A stretch of DNA of 64,000 bases from Copromyces sp. CBS 386.78. Lineage: Eukaryota; Ascomycota; Sordariomycetes; Sordariales; Sordariaceae. The translations under genes were made by a program, and so were the position numbers. Shown piece by piece: positions 1-12,773 of this stretch. Position 1 is the first letter of the stretch; each line of letters starts with the position of its first letter. The DNA is taken from contig MU839132.1 in NCBI GenBank assembly GCA_030685235.1, forward strand, positions 124,001 through 188,000, written 5' to 3'. A model generated the notes under the pieces. It did no database searches. It was given only the letters and a program-made list of their open reading frames with translations, and was not told the DNA's origin.

Positions 1-1690
1 TAATTAGTGTAAAAATTGAGGGCGCTAAATTATTTGAGACGTTTACGTAAAATTGGATTTATAGGACCCTTATTCTTTTTTTATACTTATAATTAGGTTC
101 GATTATCTGTAATCTCCTTTAATTTAAACTAACCTTTTTTGTTTTTAGTCGTAATATATCCTTTCTTTCATTTTAAAATATAAGGATTAGTTATTAATAT
201 AAGGGGATCTTATAATTTATTAAATATAATAGAGGGTTTATATAGGTATAACCTATATTTTACTTAAGCGGACTATATAATCGATTATTTAAAAGATTCG
301 TTTTTAATATAAAATAGACTATTTAAGAAGGTAAATTTAATATACTCTACGTTACCGTACGTTATTATTTTAAGGATATTTTTTTAATAATAATATTTAT
401 AAACTTGAAATACCTTTACGTCGAATAGTTAAAAGATATATATTAAATAGGAGGGTAGAAGAAAAAGGATAATATTATATTAATAGTATTGTTAATAAAA
501 TTCAATAATATAGTGATTATTATAGTTATTTAATAGTAGGAGGCGCTTTTTATCCTTATTAATAGGCCGAAAGTACTCTTCTTAATAATTAAACCAATCG
601 AAAGTAAGCTAATTATTAATATAACCGTTGGGAAAGGTGGCGATAATATTATATTTATTAAAACGGTTATCGATATAGTTTTCGTTAATATTAATACTAA
701 GGAGGATAATAAACGCGGGAATTATATGGCTAGAAGTAGAAATATATTCAATAATTATTACCAGTTTACGTACGTTTGGGTTAGGGGTATATATAGTTGG
801 TATTTCAATATACGATCAAATAGTATAGGACTTCGAGTGTATACCAATTCTAAACTTAGATTTATCCTTATTTTATATATTATTTAGTATAATATCGTTC
901 TTTTCGACTGTCTCTTTCTATAATTTGAATACCTCCTCTATACTAGTTCGCGATTAAATTACTTTACGTACTTATATTAGCGATTTTATATATATAAATT
1001 TAAATTCTGACTGAGTTATAAACCGACGAACCTACTATTAATTAATTGTAATTTTACGACCGTTCATACGAGCGAACTATTTAATAGCGTATATAACCTC
1101 TTGGTTTGTAACTTTATATTTTATTTAATTATTAAAGTAATTAATTAACGATTAACATTAATTATAAATAACTGCTACAAACCAATAAATATTTAGGTAT
1201 TTATTTAAATAAATAATGCGAATTCCTCCTCTTTAATTAATTTCTTTACCCTATTATTTTGTAATTGCGGTTTCGTTCCCTTCGATCGATTTGTAATAGC
1301 GTGATAATTGGCGCTATAAGCTTTTACTACGGTAGCGACCGTTTTAAACTTTCTTTCCTTTAGGGTATTAATAATTAAATCGATACGTTATTTATTCGAA
1401 AGACCGGTAAGAAGGTTACTAATTAGCTTTATTATATACGATTTTATAGTAAAGTAATTCGATTGTCGATAGGATAAATATAGTATATAGAATATAAGTT
1501 GATAGGATTACAATGTACGAAGGTATAAGACGGTTAAAAATAGCTAGAGCTTACTTAGATTGCTCCCCGTACGCTATTTAATACGTTAAAAGGCGGTGAG
1601 GCGCGTTGCCTAATCGGATTTTATATTGGTTATAATATTTGTATTATTTATACTAAATACTAACCTTCCTATATTAATATATAGCGATAT
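1..1690. repeat. RIP-mutated AT-rich relic, unidentified
   Basis: The block is AT-rich, with TpA in excess, CpA and TpG scarce, and CpG kept (for example tacgtacg). This is the dinucleotide pattern left by repeat-induced point mutation in Neurospora. No reading frame, terminal repeat or domain motif could be recognised. It continues off the left edge, so one end of the original repeat is missing. RIP density falls between about 1690 and 1850, and normal composition resumes after 1873. It is probably a transposon relic, but the family is unknown. Confidence 0.75.
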
Positions 1691-1849
1691 TTGGTAGATG
1701 GTGATGGATTTATACGGTTATGGAAGTGAAGTTGCTTATGGTGGGTATGTAAAAAAACGGTGGTATATCGGTTTGCTAATAAAATGCGGGGTTTGCTAGG
1801 TACCGAAATTTTTTCGCGAATTAATGCATTTTCGCGAATCCGTGAACTA

Positions 1850-1872
1850 GACCCCAAGCTTCGCTTGGGGTC
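1850..1872. repeat. Perfect 10-bp hairpin at the RIP/normal boundary
   Basis: The arms GACCCCAAGC and GCTTGGGGTC are perfect inverted repeats around a TTC loop. Just upstream, two copies of a TTTTCGCGAAT-like motif lie around 1810-1840. The hairpin sits exactly where the mutated block ends, so it may be the terminus of the degraded element. No matching partner was found inside the window. Confidence 0.7.
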
Positions 1873-2869
1873 CCAGAGGGCGTTTCTAGCCCAGACGAGT
1901 AGATCTAGGTAGACACATTATTTATTTGTTTCATTATGCGTCAAATGGCCGAGAGAATGACCCCGGACCGGATGGCGTATCAAATGGTAAAGAATTGTGT
2001 TGCCTAGCCCGGATTCGCCTCCACAAAAGTCAAGTGTCTCTTGGTCCGTCGGCGGTGGTGCTCCCGGCTTTAAAAGGCACAGACATGGTGAGGCGACAGG
2101 TTAATTTGAAGCTGCACCTCGCCCTCGCCATCGGTAGCTTGGTCATCCATGTCTGGCATTCAGAGACTAGGTAGAATCGAGAATGTACTAGTATCTATCG
2201 TCGAAAATGTTCCCGACTGGATGCCGTTACCTAACATTACGTGAGTAACAGTAGCCTGCCATAAGGGAAGAGCTGAAATGGGAAGCGATTACATATTTCC
2301 ATGCGTACGTGTTTCGCGAGTTCATTTCGATTCACAGATTGGACCCTGGAAGATACTCAAGCCAAAGAATGGAAAGTGTCGACTGTCGAGCAGGAGGAAA
2401 AGGAGGATAGAAACAAAAGGTCGGACACAACGGGCGGGAAAACTCCAGGCTTCCGCATTCCCAAAACCAAAACCCTGTCCGGCTCCCCACTTTCTCCTGT
2501 CAAATATCCACACGGCTGGGTTCCTTTCGGACGCTAGTGAAGATCGTGGAGAACGGGAATAAAAGATACTTTGTCCTTGTACCTCTTTTGCCTTTCTTTT
2601 GTTCCACTCGCTCTTTTCCATCGCGCATTGCTGAGAGTCTGTTTTTTTCGCACACTTTAGACTTCCGGAAAGGTCTGGTTGGGATTTCTGAGCATATTTC
2701 ATTTATTCGAACTGTACCACTCATCTTCGAATGTGCGGCCCATGTTCATCACCCGCTGGAACAATCATGTCAAAAGCTCGCTACAAATCATATTTGTTAC
2801 CACAAGTTCCCCAATTTCAGCGACTATTCTATCCTACAGCCAGCACTTTTCACACCAGCCCTACCTTAC
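1873..2869. other. Gene-free 3' flank
   Basis: Unique DNA of normal composition between the RIP relic and the 3' end of the formamidase-family gene. It contains only short overlapping open frames with no recognisable similarity. The right part probably holds the 3' UTR of the minus-strand gene. Confidence 0.5.
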
Positions 2870-4363
2870 CTACTCCTTATAAGTCAACCCACCACCCCAA
2901 CTAATCTGACTATTCTTCCCTCCACTTGTGACCTTGCCCTCGGTAACGCCCGTCTCAAACGCACAGCTACCCAGATCTCTCTTATTTTCCCCAGCCTTGA
3001 GCGCCGCGGCGGGAGAGATGTCGAAGTCAAAGATATCCATCGGCAGACCCAGCGTGGTGCACGCATTGGGCACATCGACGATACCTGCCACGTGGCCCTG
3101 TACCGGCGCGCACGAGAGCAGCAGGTAGATCTGGTAGTCGGAATACCCGAAGCGGCGGAGGTACTCGATGCAGCGCAGGACGGTTTGGCGGTAGGCTACG
3201 GTGACGTCCATGTAATCTGTTGTCATTCGTTGTCAGCTCTGCCACTGTGTGTAGTGGGTAGGGGAAAAGGAAAGGTAAAAACGTACGCTGCTTCCCATGC
3301 TCATCAACCGAGAACCCCTCAAAGTAGATATATCTGCCAGGTCCAAAGCTCGGCTCAACCGGACCGGGGATATAAATCGGGCTCTTAAGTCCCATTCCCT
3401 TCACCCCGTTCTTGATCACCTTGAAGTTGATGGTGATCACACCCGCCATCTCAATAGCACCGCAGAAAGAAATCTCGCCATCGCCCTGCGAAAAGTGCAA
3501 ATCACCCACACTAAACTTGGCGCCCTCCACATGGACGGGGAGGTAAACCTTGGATCCCCGGCTCAGGTTTTTGATATCGCAGTTGCCACCATGCTCGGGG
3601 CGTCCGGGGACGGTTCTCGCTCCTTCCTTGGCTACCTTCTCGGCAACTTCTTTGCTGGCGGCGCCGGCATGCGTGTTGATGGGCTGCGGCAGATGAGCGA
3701 CGTCGCGGTCGGCGAGGGGCTGGCGGCCACCAGCTCTCCCTCGCGCTTGTTCCACGTCGCCAACACCTCGCCTGAAGGAGCACATCCGAGGATGCCAGGG
3801 TGGATTAGACCGGCGAACTTGACGCCGGGGATGTGTCGCGAGGTGGCGTAGATGCCTTCAAAGTCCCAGATGGCTTTGGCGGCTGAGGGGTAGATTTCGT
3901 CTAGGAAGCCGCCGCCGTTGTTCTTATCAAAAATTCCCGTGAACCCCCACGGCCGATCCTGAAACGGCTGCACATCCATGATCTCCACCAACAGCAAGTC
4001 ACCGGGCTGGGCACCCTCGATCTCGAACGGGCCGGATAGGTAATGGATCTTGGTCAGGTCGACGTTCTTCATGTCGTCTGCCGAATCGTTATTGCCGATT
4101 TGACCGCCCGTCCAGTCGACGCACTCGATCTTGACGGTCTCGCCGTCGCCGATGGTGCCGGCGAAAGGAATGTCGGGGTGCCATCTGTTCTGTAAGGACA
4201 AAAAGAAGTTAGGACGGCTTTGTTAGCTTGATGGTCTTCAAATGGGGGTTGAGATTGGAGTGGAAATATATAAAGTGGCTTAACTAACATGGAGTTGAGG
4301 TTGTTCGGAGGCGGGCTTGTAGAAGTCGACTTTGCAGACGGTTCGGATCTCAGTTTTGCCCAT
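2870..4363 (-). CDS. Formamidase/acetamidase-family amidohydrolase, with apparent frameshift
   Basis: Three exons on the minus strand: 4289-4363, 3287-4189 and 2870-3216. Introns use GTTAGT..TACAG (99 nt) and GTACGT..ACAG (70 nt). The product would be about 441 aa of the acetamidase/formamidase family, which releases ammonia from formamide so it can serve as nitrogen source; fungal members are often nitrogen-regulated. Family blocks are seen in order: RWHPDIPFAGTI, VDWTGGQI, IHYLSGPFEIE, SRHIPGVKFAGLIHPGILG, GRPEHGGNCDIKNLSRGSK, FSVGDLHFSQGDGEISFCG and YLLLSCAPVQGH. The first M is followed by the expected EIRTVCKVDF start. The frame breaks once near 3712-3720, after GELVAAS, at a run of four G. 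One extra base there would restore the family sequence, so this is either a real lesion or a homopolymer error in the assembly. Confidence 0.85.
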
Positions 4364-5360
4364 TTTGTTTTGTGTTCTTGGTGTTTCTCTGTTCGGTTGT
4401 CGGTTCAATGAGGAGGTTTGATCGCAACTTCGGTTATACAGAAGTTGGTAGGTAGTAGAGCGACTGGTGAGTGTCTGGTATGAACTGGTAGCACAGCACC
4501 CTGCTAAAGAAGATGAGGTCAAAGTATCAGTTCGGTAGAGAAGGAGGGACTGTAATGAAATAGAAAATACGTCCTATTTATATCTAAGATATTGTACTTC
4601 TTCAAACATGACTATCAACCTATCTATCATCTGGTAGAGCAATGTCAGGGCGAGGAGAAGCAGCAAGTCGTTGATACCCCGCATCTTGGGGGTTATATCG
4701 GCGTTATCGGCGCGGTACTTAGCTGCCAGATATCTCAATGGTTTCGATAGTCTCTACTCGAAACGCTGATCAACGGAACCGGATATGTTCCCATTTACCA
4801 AATCGGAATGGGAAATTGGCATCATGACGGGATAAGTGCTGGTTGACCCAAAGGAGAGCTGTTGGAGGTAAGTAGGCATTGATAAACCTTATCACATCCC
4901 GAATAACACCCGCGTTGTTCCCGCGCGCCGCATGCCCCTCCATCCAAGCCGAGCTACTCCCGTTCAATATATATCGACAGGGGCGATAAGATAGGAAAAA
5001 AGCATCTGGATAGAGATATTTGTACCTTTAAATGCTGTGGTAGTCGTGGTAGTTTGAGTAAGTCTATGGATCCCTGAATGCATGATTGTATCTGTTTTGT
5101 TATAGTATTCCTGGATAGTGGGCAGACATGGAAGTTGTGTACTCTTGCCTACTACATCGTCACTTGGCGAAACTTTGACTACACGTACTCCCAAGATGCC
5201 AAAAATGTCAAAAAATTTATGTAAATAACACAGTTTGAGTATACATAGGGGTGTTGTAGGGTATACCTAGGATTGGGAGTCGCTTTTGGAGTTTCATATT
5301 CTGACTTTACACCAGCCATGTTAGGTAGGTCGCGTTTATATCGCCAAGACCGAGGAGACC
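4364..5360. other. Intergenic, formamidase promoter side
   Basis: This stretch holds the upstream region of the formamidase-family gene and the 3' flank of the next minus-strand gene. No coding potential or RNA gene was seen. It contains a pyrimidine/purine-mixed, moderately AT-rich stretch around 4550-5250 without RIP-like dinucleotide bias. Confidence 0.45.
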
Positions 5361-6814
5361 TTATAGCTCAGTCTTCTTCGGGTGCGGGTCGACTGCCGAA
5401 TACGGAGGCGGTTTATCATGGATGCTGTCCATGTTTGCCAACGACAGGCTAAGGAACTTTTGCTTGTTCCTCCACTCAAGCTGGCTCTCGGCGAACCCGC
5501 TGGACTCCGATGGCGGCGGAGGCGGGTCGGATACCTTGGTGATCAGATAGGCAGCGCTCTATGTTTTGGGTTAGCACTATACATAACGGGGCTTGAGGCG
5601 GGAGAAACTCACAGCTTCAGCAATACCATAGATCAAGACTCCAAGAAGGGGAACGCGGAGCAGGATGTAGAACCCAATGCCGAACCCAAACAGGAGACCC
5701 TCACGGCTGCGGAACCACTTTCGCTTTTGCTCACTGGTAAACCGGATTCTGGCAAAATACGGTTCCAAAAGCTCCCTCACAAGACTCCTCGAGGCGAAGT
5801 AGCTCTGCAAGAAGATAACGAGGTACCTCCTGGGGAGGAGGACGCCGGTGCCAAAGATGACGGAGGCCGGGCCAAGACCAACCGCCTTGTTGAAAGTCCA
5901 GAAAGACGCTGCTGGAAGGACGAAACGGCCAACGTAAGGCAGGTATGAGGCTGCAAAGACGGCGAGCGAGATAGCACCTTTCCTGGCAAACCGATAGATA
6001 AACATGGAGATATTCTCGGCGGTGCTTGTCGAGTTCGTGGTCCCGTCTCTGACCGAGTACTGGCGCAGGTTGGGATAGTACATGGGTCGAAGCTTGCTAG
6101 GGTCCTCGTCGTGCTTATGCTTGTTGACATAGGTTGTATCCACCCATCTGATCGAGTCCATGAATCTGTAGAGCAACTGGTCAACCGACTTGCCCGAGGA
6201 GTAGAGGTACGCCATATGGAAACTTACAGATCATCCAATGTCGGAGTGACATGGCGCATCAAACTCATAAAGAATAGGGGGGCTTGCAGAACGTGTTCCT
6301 CGACGAAGCCAAGCCCGCCGACCAACTTATCGTCCCAGGTAGCATTGCTTAGATCGATCCCAAAGGACAGGAACCAGAGTAGGACTCTGATGCCGATGAT
6401 CTATTAAAAGATATGTTAGAATGAGCGCCCATACGCACGCTACACAGAATGGGAAGAGGAACTTCGTACAGGTATAGATATGAGCAAGCGGATGAGAATG
6501 CCGGCAGCTACAGCAATGGCAGCTTGTTTGTAGTGTCGTGAGGTAAAGATGCCAGGATTCTGTAATGCCCGTTGGGCTAGGTAGGCACAAGACGTCAGTA
6601 CGCCGTATTGGCATCGTAGACGGGCAGACCTGACAGACAGGCGCACCGCGCAGGAGACCAAGAGACAAAGCTATTACATACCACCAACAAGCGTCAACTG
6701 GACACCTCTGATGACGGCATTGAGGTCGAAGTGGGAGATGTCGAACTTTCGTTTTACTTGTTCAGCTACAACATCGAAAGACTGCCGCCTCTCGAGCCTG
6801 TCGGCGGTAGCCAT
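5361..6814 (-). CDS. Multi-pass membrane protein (UsgS-like fungal family)
   Basis: Five exons on the minus strand: 6682-6814, 6470-6576, 6228-6400, 5613-6165 and 5361-5558. Together they close to 387 aa. All four introns show good signals (GTATGT..CTAG with CTGAC branch; GTACGA..ATAG with CTAAC; GTAAGT..ACAG; GTGAGT..ATAG with CTAAC). The start is MATADRLERRQSF. Hydrophobic segments lie at about residues 60-85, 200-245 and 290-320, and a short Pro/Ser-rich hydrophilic tail (SDPPPPPSES) ends in KKTEL. The block YVGRFVLPAASFWTFNK and the FRSREGLLFGFGIGFY block resemble a conserved fungal transmembrane family that I associate, from memory only, with the name UsgS. No catalytic motif is visible and the function is unknown. 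It is transcribed divergently from inp1. Confidence 0.8.
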
Positions 6815-7738
6815 GGCGATGGAATGCCGGGTGTGGGTGTGTCCGTTCGTTTGGACGATGAGTCGTTGGAGTTTAGGTTGGTTCGGATGAAATGGAACGA
6901 TTGCGACAAACGCCCGATGGAGGGGAAGAATGCACAACGGGAAGCTGACACCTCGAGTCCCCTGTCCTTGCACATGCCAAAAGATGATGTCAACAGCCCA
7001 CCGTGCCCGCTTTGTGGACCGTGCTCGGAGCCCCCTGTTTGATTTGTTCAGGGCAGGCTTTGAACATCTACTATGCAGACTTCATCATGCGGGCTCTCCA
7101 AGATAAACACCAACGACAAAGGCCCGTTGCCGGCCTCGTGGAGATCGGTTGACGGGACACGATGGAAGTGCATTACTTTTGCTCTAACATGACATATAGG
7201 TATGAAAGAGCGAGCGGATGGCGGGATCTGTCTGTCACTCATCTGTAAAGCGGGTACCTCCAATGTCCGCTCCCGCCGCTCCCCCCTTTGCGTTAGCGCA
7301 TCCAGCCGAACGATGCCCACTGCGTCTTCCCTACGTGGACACTAGAACTACCTCTAGGTAGTCGTCCAATTTATCGAAATAATTCTTTCCACGATTCCCG
7401 CGCCCCTAGAACCTTATCCCCCTTGTCCAGACTTTCGCTCTTGTTCAGTTGTTGCTTTCCGATCCTTATCCGATACCTACCTACACACCATTATCACTGA
7501 GAACTTTGCGTTGACCCAGCGTAGCATTGTGACGTCGGCCGACCAGACATCGAGAATCGTGCCATTTCGAGACATCCTCAGCGACTCGCCCTGACCGGAA
7601 ACACCACGAACGCGCCAACGAGCAGTGCCGCACAATTTCGTCCGATTTCCCTTCGACCGTGGCCTTCCTATGTGCTGAGCCTAGCGATCTCTCCTCCGGG
7701 CCACGATGCTTTTCGCGACATCATAAAACCTGCGAACA
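6815..7738. promoter_or_regulatory. Divergent intergenic region (membrane protein / inp1)
   Basis: This 924-bp spacer lies between two divergent start codons, so it must hold both 5' leaders and promoters. It includes the motif ACTACCTCTAGGTAGT near 7347, a member of the TACCTAGGTA-like family seen in several intergenic regions here. No TATA box or gene was identified. Confidence 0.5.
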
Positions 7739-9885
7739 ATGGAGTTCTCGAATCCCTTTGCCGATACGGTTCCGCGCCGCAACTTTACGGCGCCTATAGG
7801 CTCTCATATCCAAAGACCGTCTACGTCTGCAGGAGAGACAAGTAATGCCTTGGTTGATACCCTCTACGACCACCCTTCCGTCAAGATCACATCCTTTACT
7901 GCTGGAAGCCGACCCGCGACCCTTGGTCCCATTCCTCCTGATTCTCCTACCGGCGTCGAACCGGGTTCTTTGCCGTGGTCTTCCCACCTGGAAAGGACCA
8001 TAGCAGTCGGTATGTCACTAGACGAGAGCATGTGTGGTTACGGCAGTCTAACAATACCATATTTGCAGGACATTTCAGAATCTATCGTGCCCCTGGCTCA
8101 ATAACCTTCCTCAACTGCGGTTCCGCCCTCCAACCGATATTTCCAAAAAGCCAGGCTTGGTGTGTTGACGAGGATTCAAGCAAGTACATTCTACAAATCC
8201 GGAGGCCTCAGTACTGGCGCATCGAGCTGCCTGTCGACGACCCGGAGGACATACGACGCGCGCAGCTTTTGCGTGAGGTCTTTGACCAAGTCCTACAATT
8301 CGAAAAGACCGAATGCCCTTTCCAACGATCCTTTACCGTCGAGCTACCCGAACGCCCGCAGACACCGGTTATTAAGAGGCCATGGACTCCCGCTAGGAGA
8401 TCTAGTGAATCCATCATTCCAACCCCTGTCAGCGCGATCACGATACCCGCCCAGATAGCCCGTGTACACCGGGGTCCGCCCAAAGATGACACTATCAGAG
8501 TGCCCAAGAGAAGGGCAACTGGTGCGAGGAGCCAGTCAGCCATTCCTGCCAGTGATGATTTGTTTAGGATACAGGAGGATAACGCCGTTTCGGTACCCGA
8601 CATTACACTCACAAGTCAGCCGGAGGAGGAGCCACAGCAGCCAGAGGCTTCCTCGCGGAGCTTCACAAGGACTCCTCTTATACCAAGCGGCCAGCAAACT
8701 AGTCATTCTGTTGCCGCACCTCCACAGCTAACCTTGGTCACTGTACCGCACTCTACTGCGCCGTCCATACATCAACTGGACGGCCATGTGCCAGACATAG
8801 CCGGATCACTGTCTTCGGTAACCTCCCGCGACTCTTTCCACAGTGTACGATCATGCAACTCTCATATTCTTCCCCCTTCCCCACCCTTGTCCAAGCCGAC
8901 ATCTCCTTCAGGCTCTTCCTGTGAACCTGGCAAAAATACCGAACCAGCGGAAGACTTTTCGATCCTTACGTCAGAGAGGGCAGATCGTTCTAACATCCCC
9001 CAGACATCGAATACCAGCCCGATAGCAGTGGATCGAAGCGCCACCTCCAGCTCGACCTTTGGCGGCACAGCTCCCTGTTCTACCCATGACGATGACTCAC
9101 CATGTGGTCCTACAACAGCAGGACTAATACTGGTCACTCCTTCGCCCAACGCATCACCGACTTCGCGGTCTCGATCTCCCTCCCTCACCCGTCGTCGGTC
9201 ACTTATCCGCGGCCGCGCAACAACAAGCAGCAGCATATCCCCCAGCAGGAGAGCGCTCTCACCCTTACCACGCGCTGCAGAACTATTTGCTCCTCGTCAA
9301 AGGGCACCTTCTTTCTCCTCCAGCAAGCTCGAAGTAGTGCGCAAGCTACCCATGACGGTCATCAACAAGTCTTTCGAAATATTGATGGCGCCCCCAACGC
9401 ACTTGATGAGCCTCATGCTCACCGTTGCGGCGCGTATCACTGCCGGCCAAAAGAGCGGTGCAGTCTTGGGATCTGGCGAGAGAGGCGAGAGGATACCTGT
9501 GCAGTGGGATCTCTCGGACGAGGCAGAGGACGGTCCAGGAGTCCACCCACAACGGAAAGCACCACCAACAGTGACAGCACCGTTCTCATCGGGGACGGGG
9601 AGAAGGTGGAGTGTTTCGCATGTGGGTAATGATGACGATCATCTGCCTCCGCACATGCGAGGAAGGGAAAGGGGGATGAGCTTGAAGATGGCAGGCAGTT
9701 TTCCAGAGTCGGACGACGACGATGATGATCACAACGGCAGCTCTTCGAATTTCGCAAACGGACCTCATGAGCTCGCAGCTCGACGAATCGGTGCTCCCAA
9801 GTCCGCCGACGATGGGTTTAGGCTTGATGGGATAACGGAGGACGAACCCAAATTTGACTGGAGTCAGAGCATGGGAGTCGATTAG
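7739..9885 (+). CDS. inp1: Inheritance of peroxisomes protein 1 (Inp1)
   Basis: Two exons, 7739-8009 and 8069-9885, with a 59-nt intron (GTATGT..TTGCAG, CTAAC branch), give 695 aa. The conserved Inp1 block is built across the junction: IAVGHFRIYRAPG, then FLNCGSALQPIFPKSQAWC and ILQIRRPQYWRIELP at about residues 88-150. A second conserved segment, EILMAPPTHLMSLMLTVAARI, lies near residue 525. The middle is a long Ser/Pro/Thr-rich low-complexity region, and an acidic SDDDDDDH stretch sits near residue 640. In yeast, Inp1 tethers peroxisomes to the mother-cell cortex through Pex3. In a hyphal fungus, a role in peroxisome retention or partition is inferred. The call rests on domain appearance from memory. 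Confidence 0.8.
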
Positions 9886-11007
9886 GTGGCGCGCTTCCTT
9901 CGCCGTCTGGCGTCGGCAAAAGGCCCCGGACGTCGAGCATAGCTATGCTACAGAGAAGTGGTAATGAAGACTCGAAGAAGCAAGACTGCATGCACACTCT
10001 TCAAACCTCCAGATTTCCATACCGAAATCATGGAGCAAAATTAGCAATAACTCACTCCCATACCTAGCTAGCCACACAAACGTGGAAAAAGGGTTGTAAT
10101 AGCTGTACCAGTACTGTTATTGTTCCTGTCTGTAATTTAGTCCTTGGCTTAGGAGGAAAGGGCGAAATGTTTGAGTGGGGAGGCATCGAGGGCGTTATCA
10201 AGGGAACCTGGGTATGCATAAGATAAATAGATACCCCTGGTTCGATTTTCCCGTAATACGTGGTGGTCAAAAATTGAGAGGAGAGGAGGATAATGGGCTG
10301 GGGTCGACGTCGAGGCAGAGAATAAGGCAGAGCAGTGTTTGGATACCCCGGACGTACGTAAATCGGGAGGTATTATACGGGCCAGGAGCGAGCAATCCAG
10401 CGTTGAGCAACATTTAATCTGGGGATTTAATCAACTAAGAGGAAGACAAGGGAGATTTCCTGTTGCTCACTTCTATCCCACCCATCCCATCGTACCAGTA
10501 GAGTATCTTTAAGAACTTGATGTTGCCGCTAAGTGTTATGCAAAGCCACGAAGTGTTGATATCACGAGCAAACGATGGACAGACCACTCGGTGAAGAATG
10601 TGCAATTTAGGAACGCCATGTCTATTCGCCAGCAATGGATTACACCGATATCACGGCACTGAGCGGTTTCGAAACATGAATATTTGGCAACTTGGGACTT
10701 GGGTGTGTGTGTATGCTCCCCTTGTTCATTGTACTAATTGATGGTCATAAGAGATTCTGTATGGCGGTTTCGTTTTCAGTTTTGAGTGGCTGAGATCATA
10801 TCATTTGTCCCAATGTTGTTAACCATCCACGACGAAGTCTTTACCAAATAAACACAGTGAGGGTAACGGAATGTTAACATAACTGAACAGCGCTGTATAT
10901 CCCCTTCTGCTTCACCCCATCGTTTCGTCTTGTGCATATCAATACTCGTCCACTTTCCCTTCGTTTGTCTAGCTTGGATAACTTTGCTTTTCTGTTTATA
11001 CCCGACA
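9886..11007. other. Convergent 3' region inp1 / sds23
   Basis: This is tail-to-tail spacing of 1.1 kb holding both 3' UTRs. Only short incidental open frames occur. No RNA gene or repeat was recognised. Confidence 0.45.
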
Positions 11008-12773
11008 TCACCTTCGGGAATCAACGCTCCCTCTTCCATTATCTCTCCCAATGTCCAGCGTGGGTCGGACCGAAGAGCTCGAGCTCCGTCTTCTCCTGGC
11101 GCGTTGCTCACTAGGGTCCAACGGTCTCAGGCCACTCGACTTTGCAAACAGGTTCAGGATATCCGTCAACGACACCACACCCGTCAACCGCCCTGAGAGT
11201 CCAGCACCTGGCAGCGCCGAAGCCGGAACCGAGGAAAATGGTCCTTGCGTTAACGGCGACTGGGGCGTCGACGTTGTGATGGCACCTAGTGGGGGAACAA
11301 CAACAGTTGCCGAGCCAGGGGTCGGACTGCCCGTTCTTCCGGGCGAAACAGCCGGAGGTGATAACGTTGAAAGGGGAGGCAAGCTGGAGGCCTGCAGTAA
11401 AGGCGTAGCCGGGGCGCTGGGCGACGGCGAAGCGGAGTCGACGACCCACATACGATGAGACTGCGTCGCGACCAGCTTCGCAACCGTGTGAGCTAGGGTA
11501 GAATACGGGTTGACGTAGAAGACCGGGAAGGAGTCACGACCGTGCTCGACACCGCGTTCGGAGAGGATAACACTGATGAAATGCATGCATGAGGCCTTGA
11601 GCAGAGGCAGACTGTTGGCGTTGGTTAGGTGGCGCACGTCAACGGTGGAGATATTTCCCACAACGTTGTGGCCATTGTCAACAACGGCAACGGATGTCAA
11701 GCCCTCGGAGCTCATGAGAAAGAGAGCATCCGCAAGAGGAGCGTCAGCACTAGGGGTTGTTAGCTAGACGGCTTCATGACACCAGATAACTACAACGCGG
11801 GGTTGGCTTACTTGATGGCAATGATTTGCTGCGTCCCAATCTGAAGATCACGCAGCACGATCGTGTAGAGACGATCTATCAAGGGAAAGTTTACGGCCTC
11901 ATTCCAGAAGAACTCGAGCAGGCGCAATTGACTCAAAATGCCCACCACTTCCGAGTCATTATTGGTAACCAGAAGACGGTGGACGCCACCTCCAAATACC
12001 TCAATGGCCTTGTCGAGAGTGGACTCGGCCGGGAGCTTCACCAGGTCCTCTTTGCGAAAGATGGGTTGAAGGTCGCGCAAGGGGATCTCTGCATGGGACT
12101 GGGCTTTGACGGAGATGTCCCTATATAGAGCAACCTGCTCTTCTTCGGGCTTTGCAAGGCCTACCACGGCCAAAAGGTAGGCGTTGAGATCGCTATGGTC
12201 GAAGGTAGAGATGGCTTCCTTGGAGGACGAGTCCTGGCGGACAAGAACAACATTGTTCGGACTACTTTGAAAGAGGGTCTAGATAGTAAGTAATAATCGA
12301 GATCAGCAAGGTCCAATCCAACAATGAGGATTGGCAGCGAAGTACTGTCGCACCTTGGTAGCCTCCTGGATGCTATTGTCCAGTTCCGCCCATTTGACCT
12401 CATCCGGCTGCAACAACTCGCCAATGGCAATATCCCGCCAATCGCGACCGACATAGCGAGGGTTTTGATGGCGGTTTGGCGGCGGATTATTCATGAGGTC
12501 TTGGATTGCTTGTTGTGTGAAGGAGGGGTGTCTCTGTGTACGCGGCGAGGGAGGCGGATGGCGTTGGTTCTCAGCGAAGCTCTGGCGATGCGAATGCGAG
12601 GGCACATTGCTGGCTGTTTTGGACAACGGGATGGCGCCTTGAGAGCTGGTGCGTTCTGGAGGAGACGGGAGCGAGGCACCAGACAAGGCAGTGTCAGAAA
12701 CCGGGAAGCCGGGGTTGGTGGTGGCCGTCGTGCCTGGCGAGGGCGATGCTGGGAATTCTGATGAGGATTCCAT
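11008..12773 (-). CDS. sds23: Sds23/Moc1-type CBS-domain protein
   Basis: Three exons on the minus strand: 12354-12773, 11812-12278 and 11008-11749. They close to 542 aa (introns 75 and 62 nt). After a Ser/Pro-rich N-terminus (start MESSSEF), the conserved core begins at [20 protein letters not shown]-type segments follow: [81 protein letters not shown] and [16 protein letters not shown] Ser/Pro-rich insert of about 60 residues separates the last two. The tail is [11 protein letters not shown]. Yeast homologues resemble AMPK gamma subunits, and S. pombe Sds23 restrains PP2A-family phosphatases and links cell-cycle progression to nutrition; the same role here is inferred. It is divergent from kap121. 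Confidence 0.9.
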
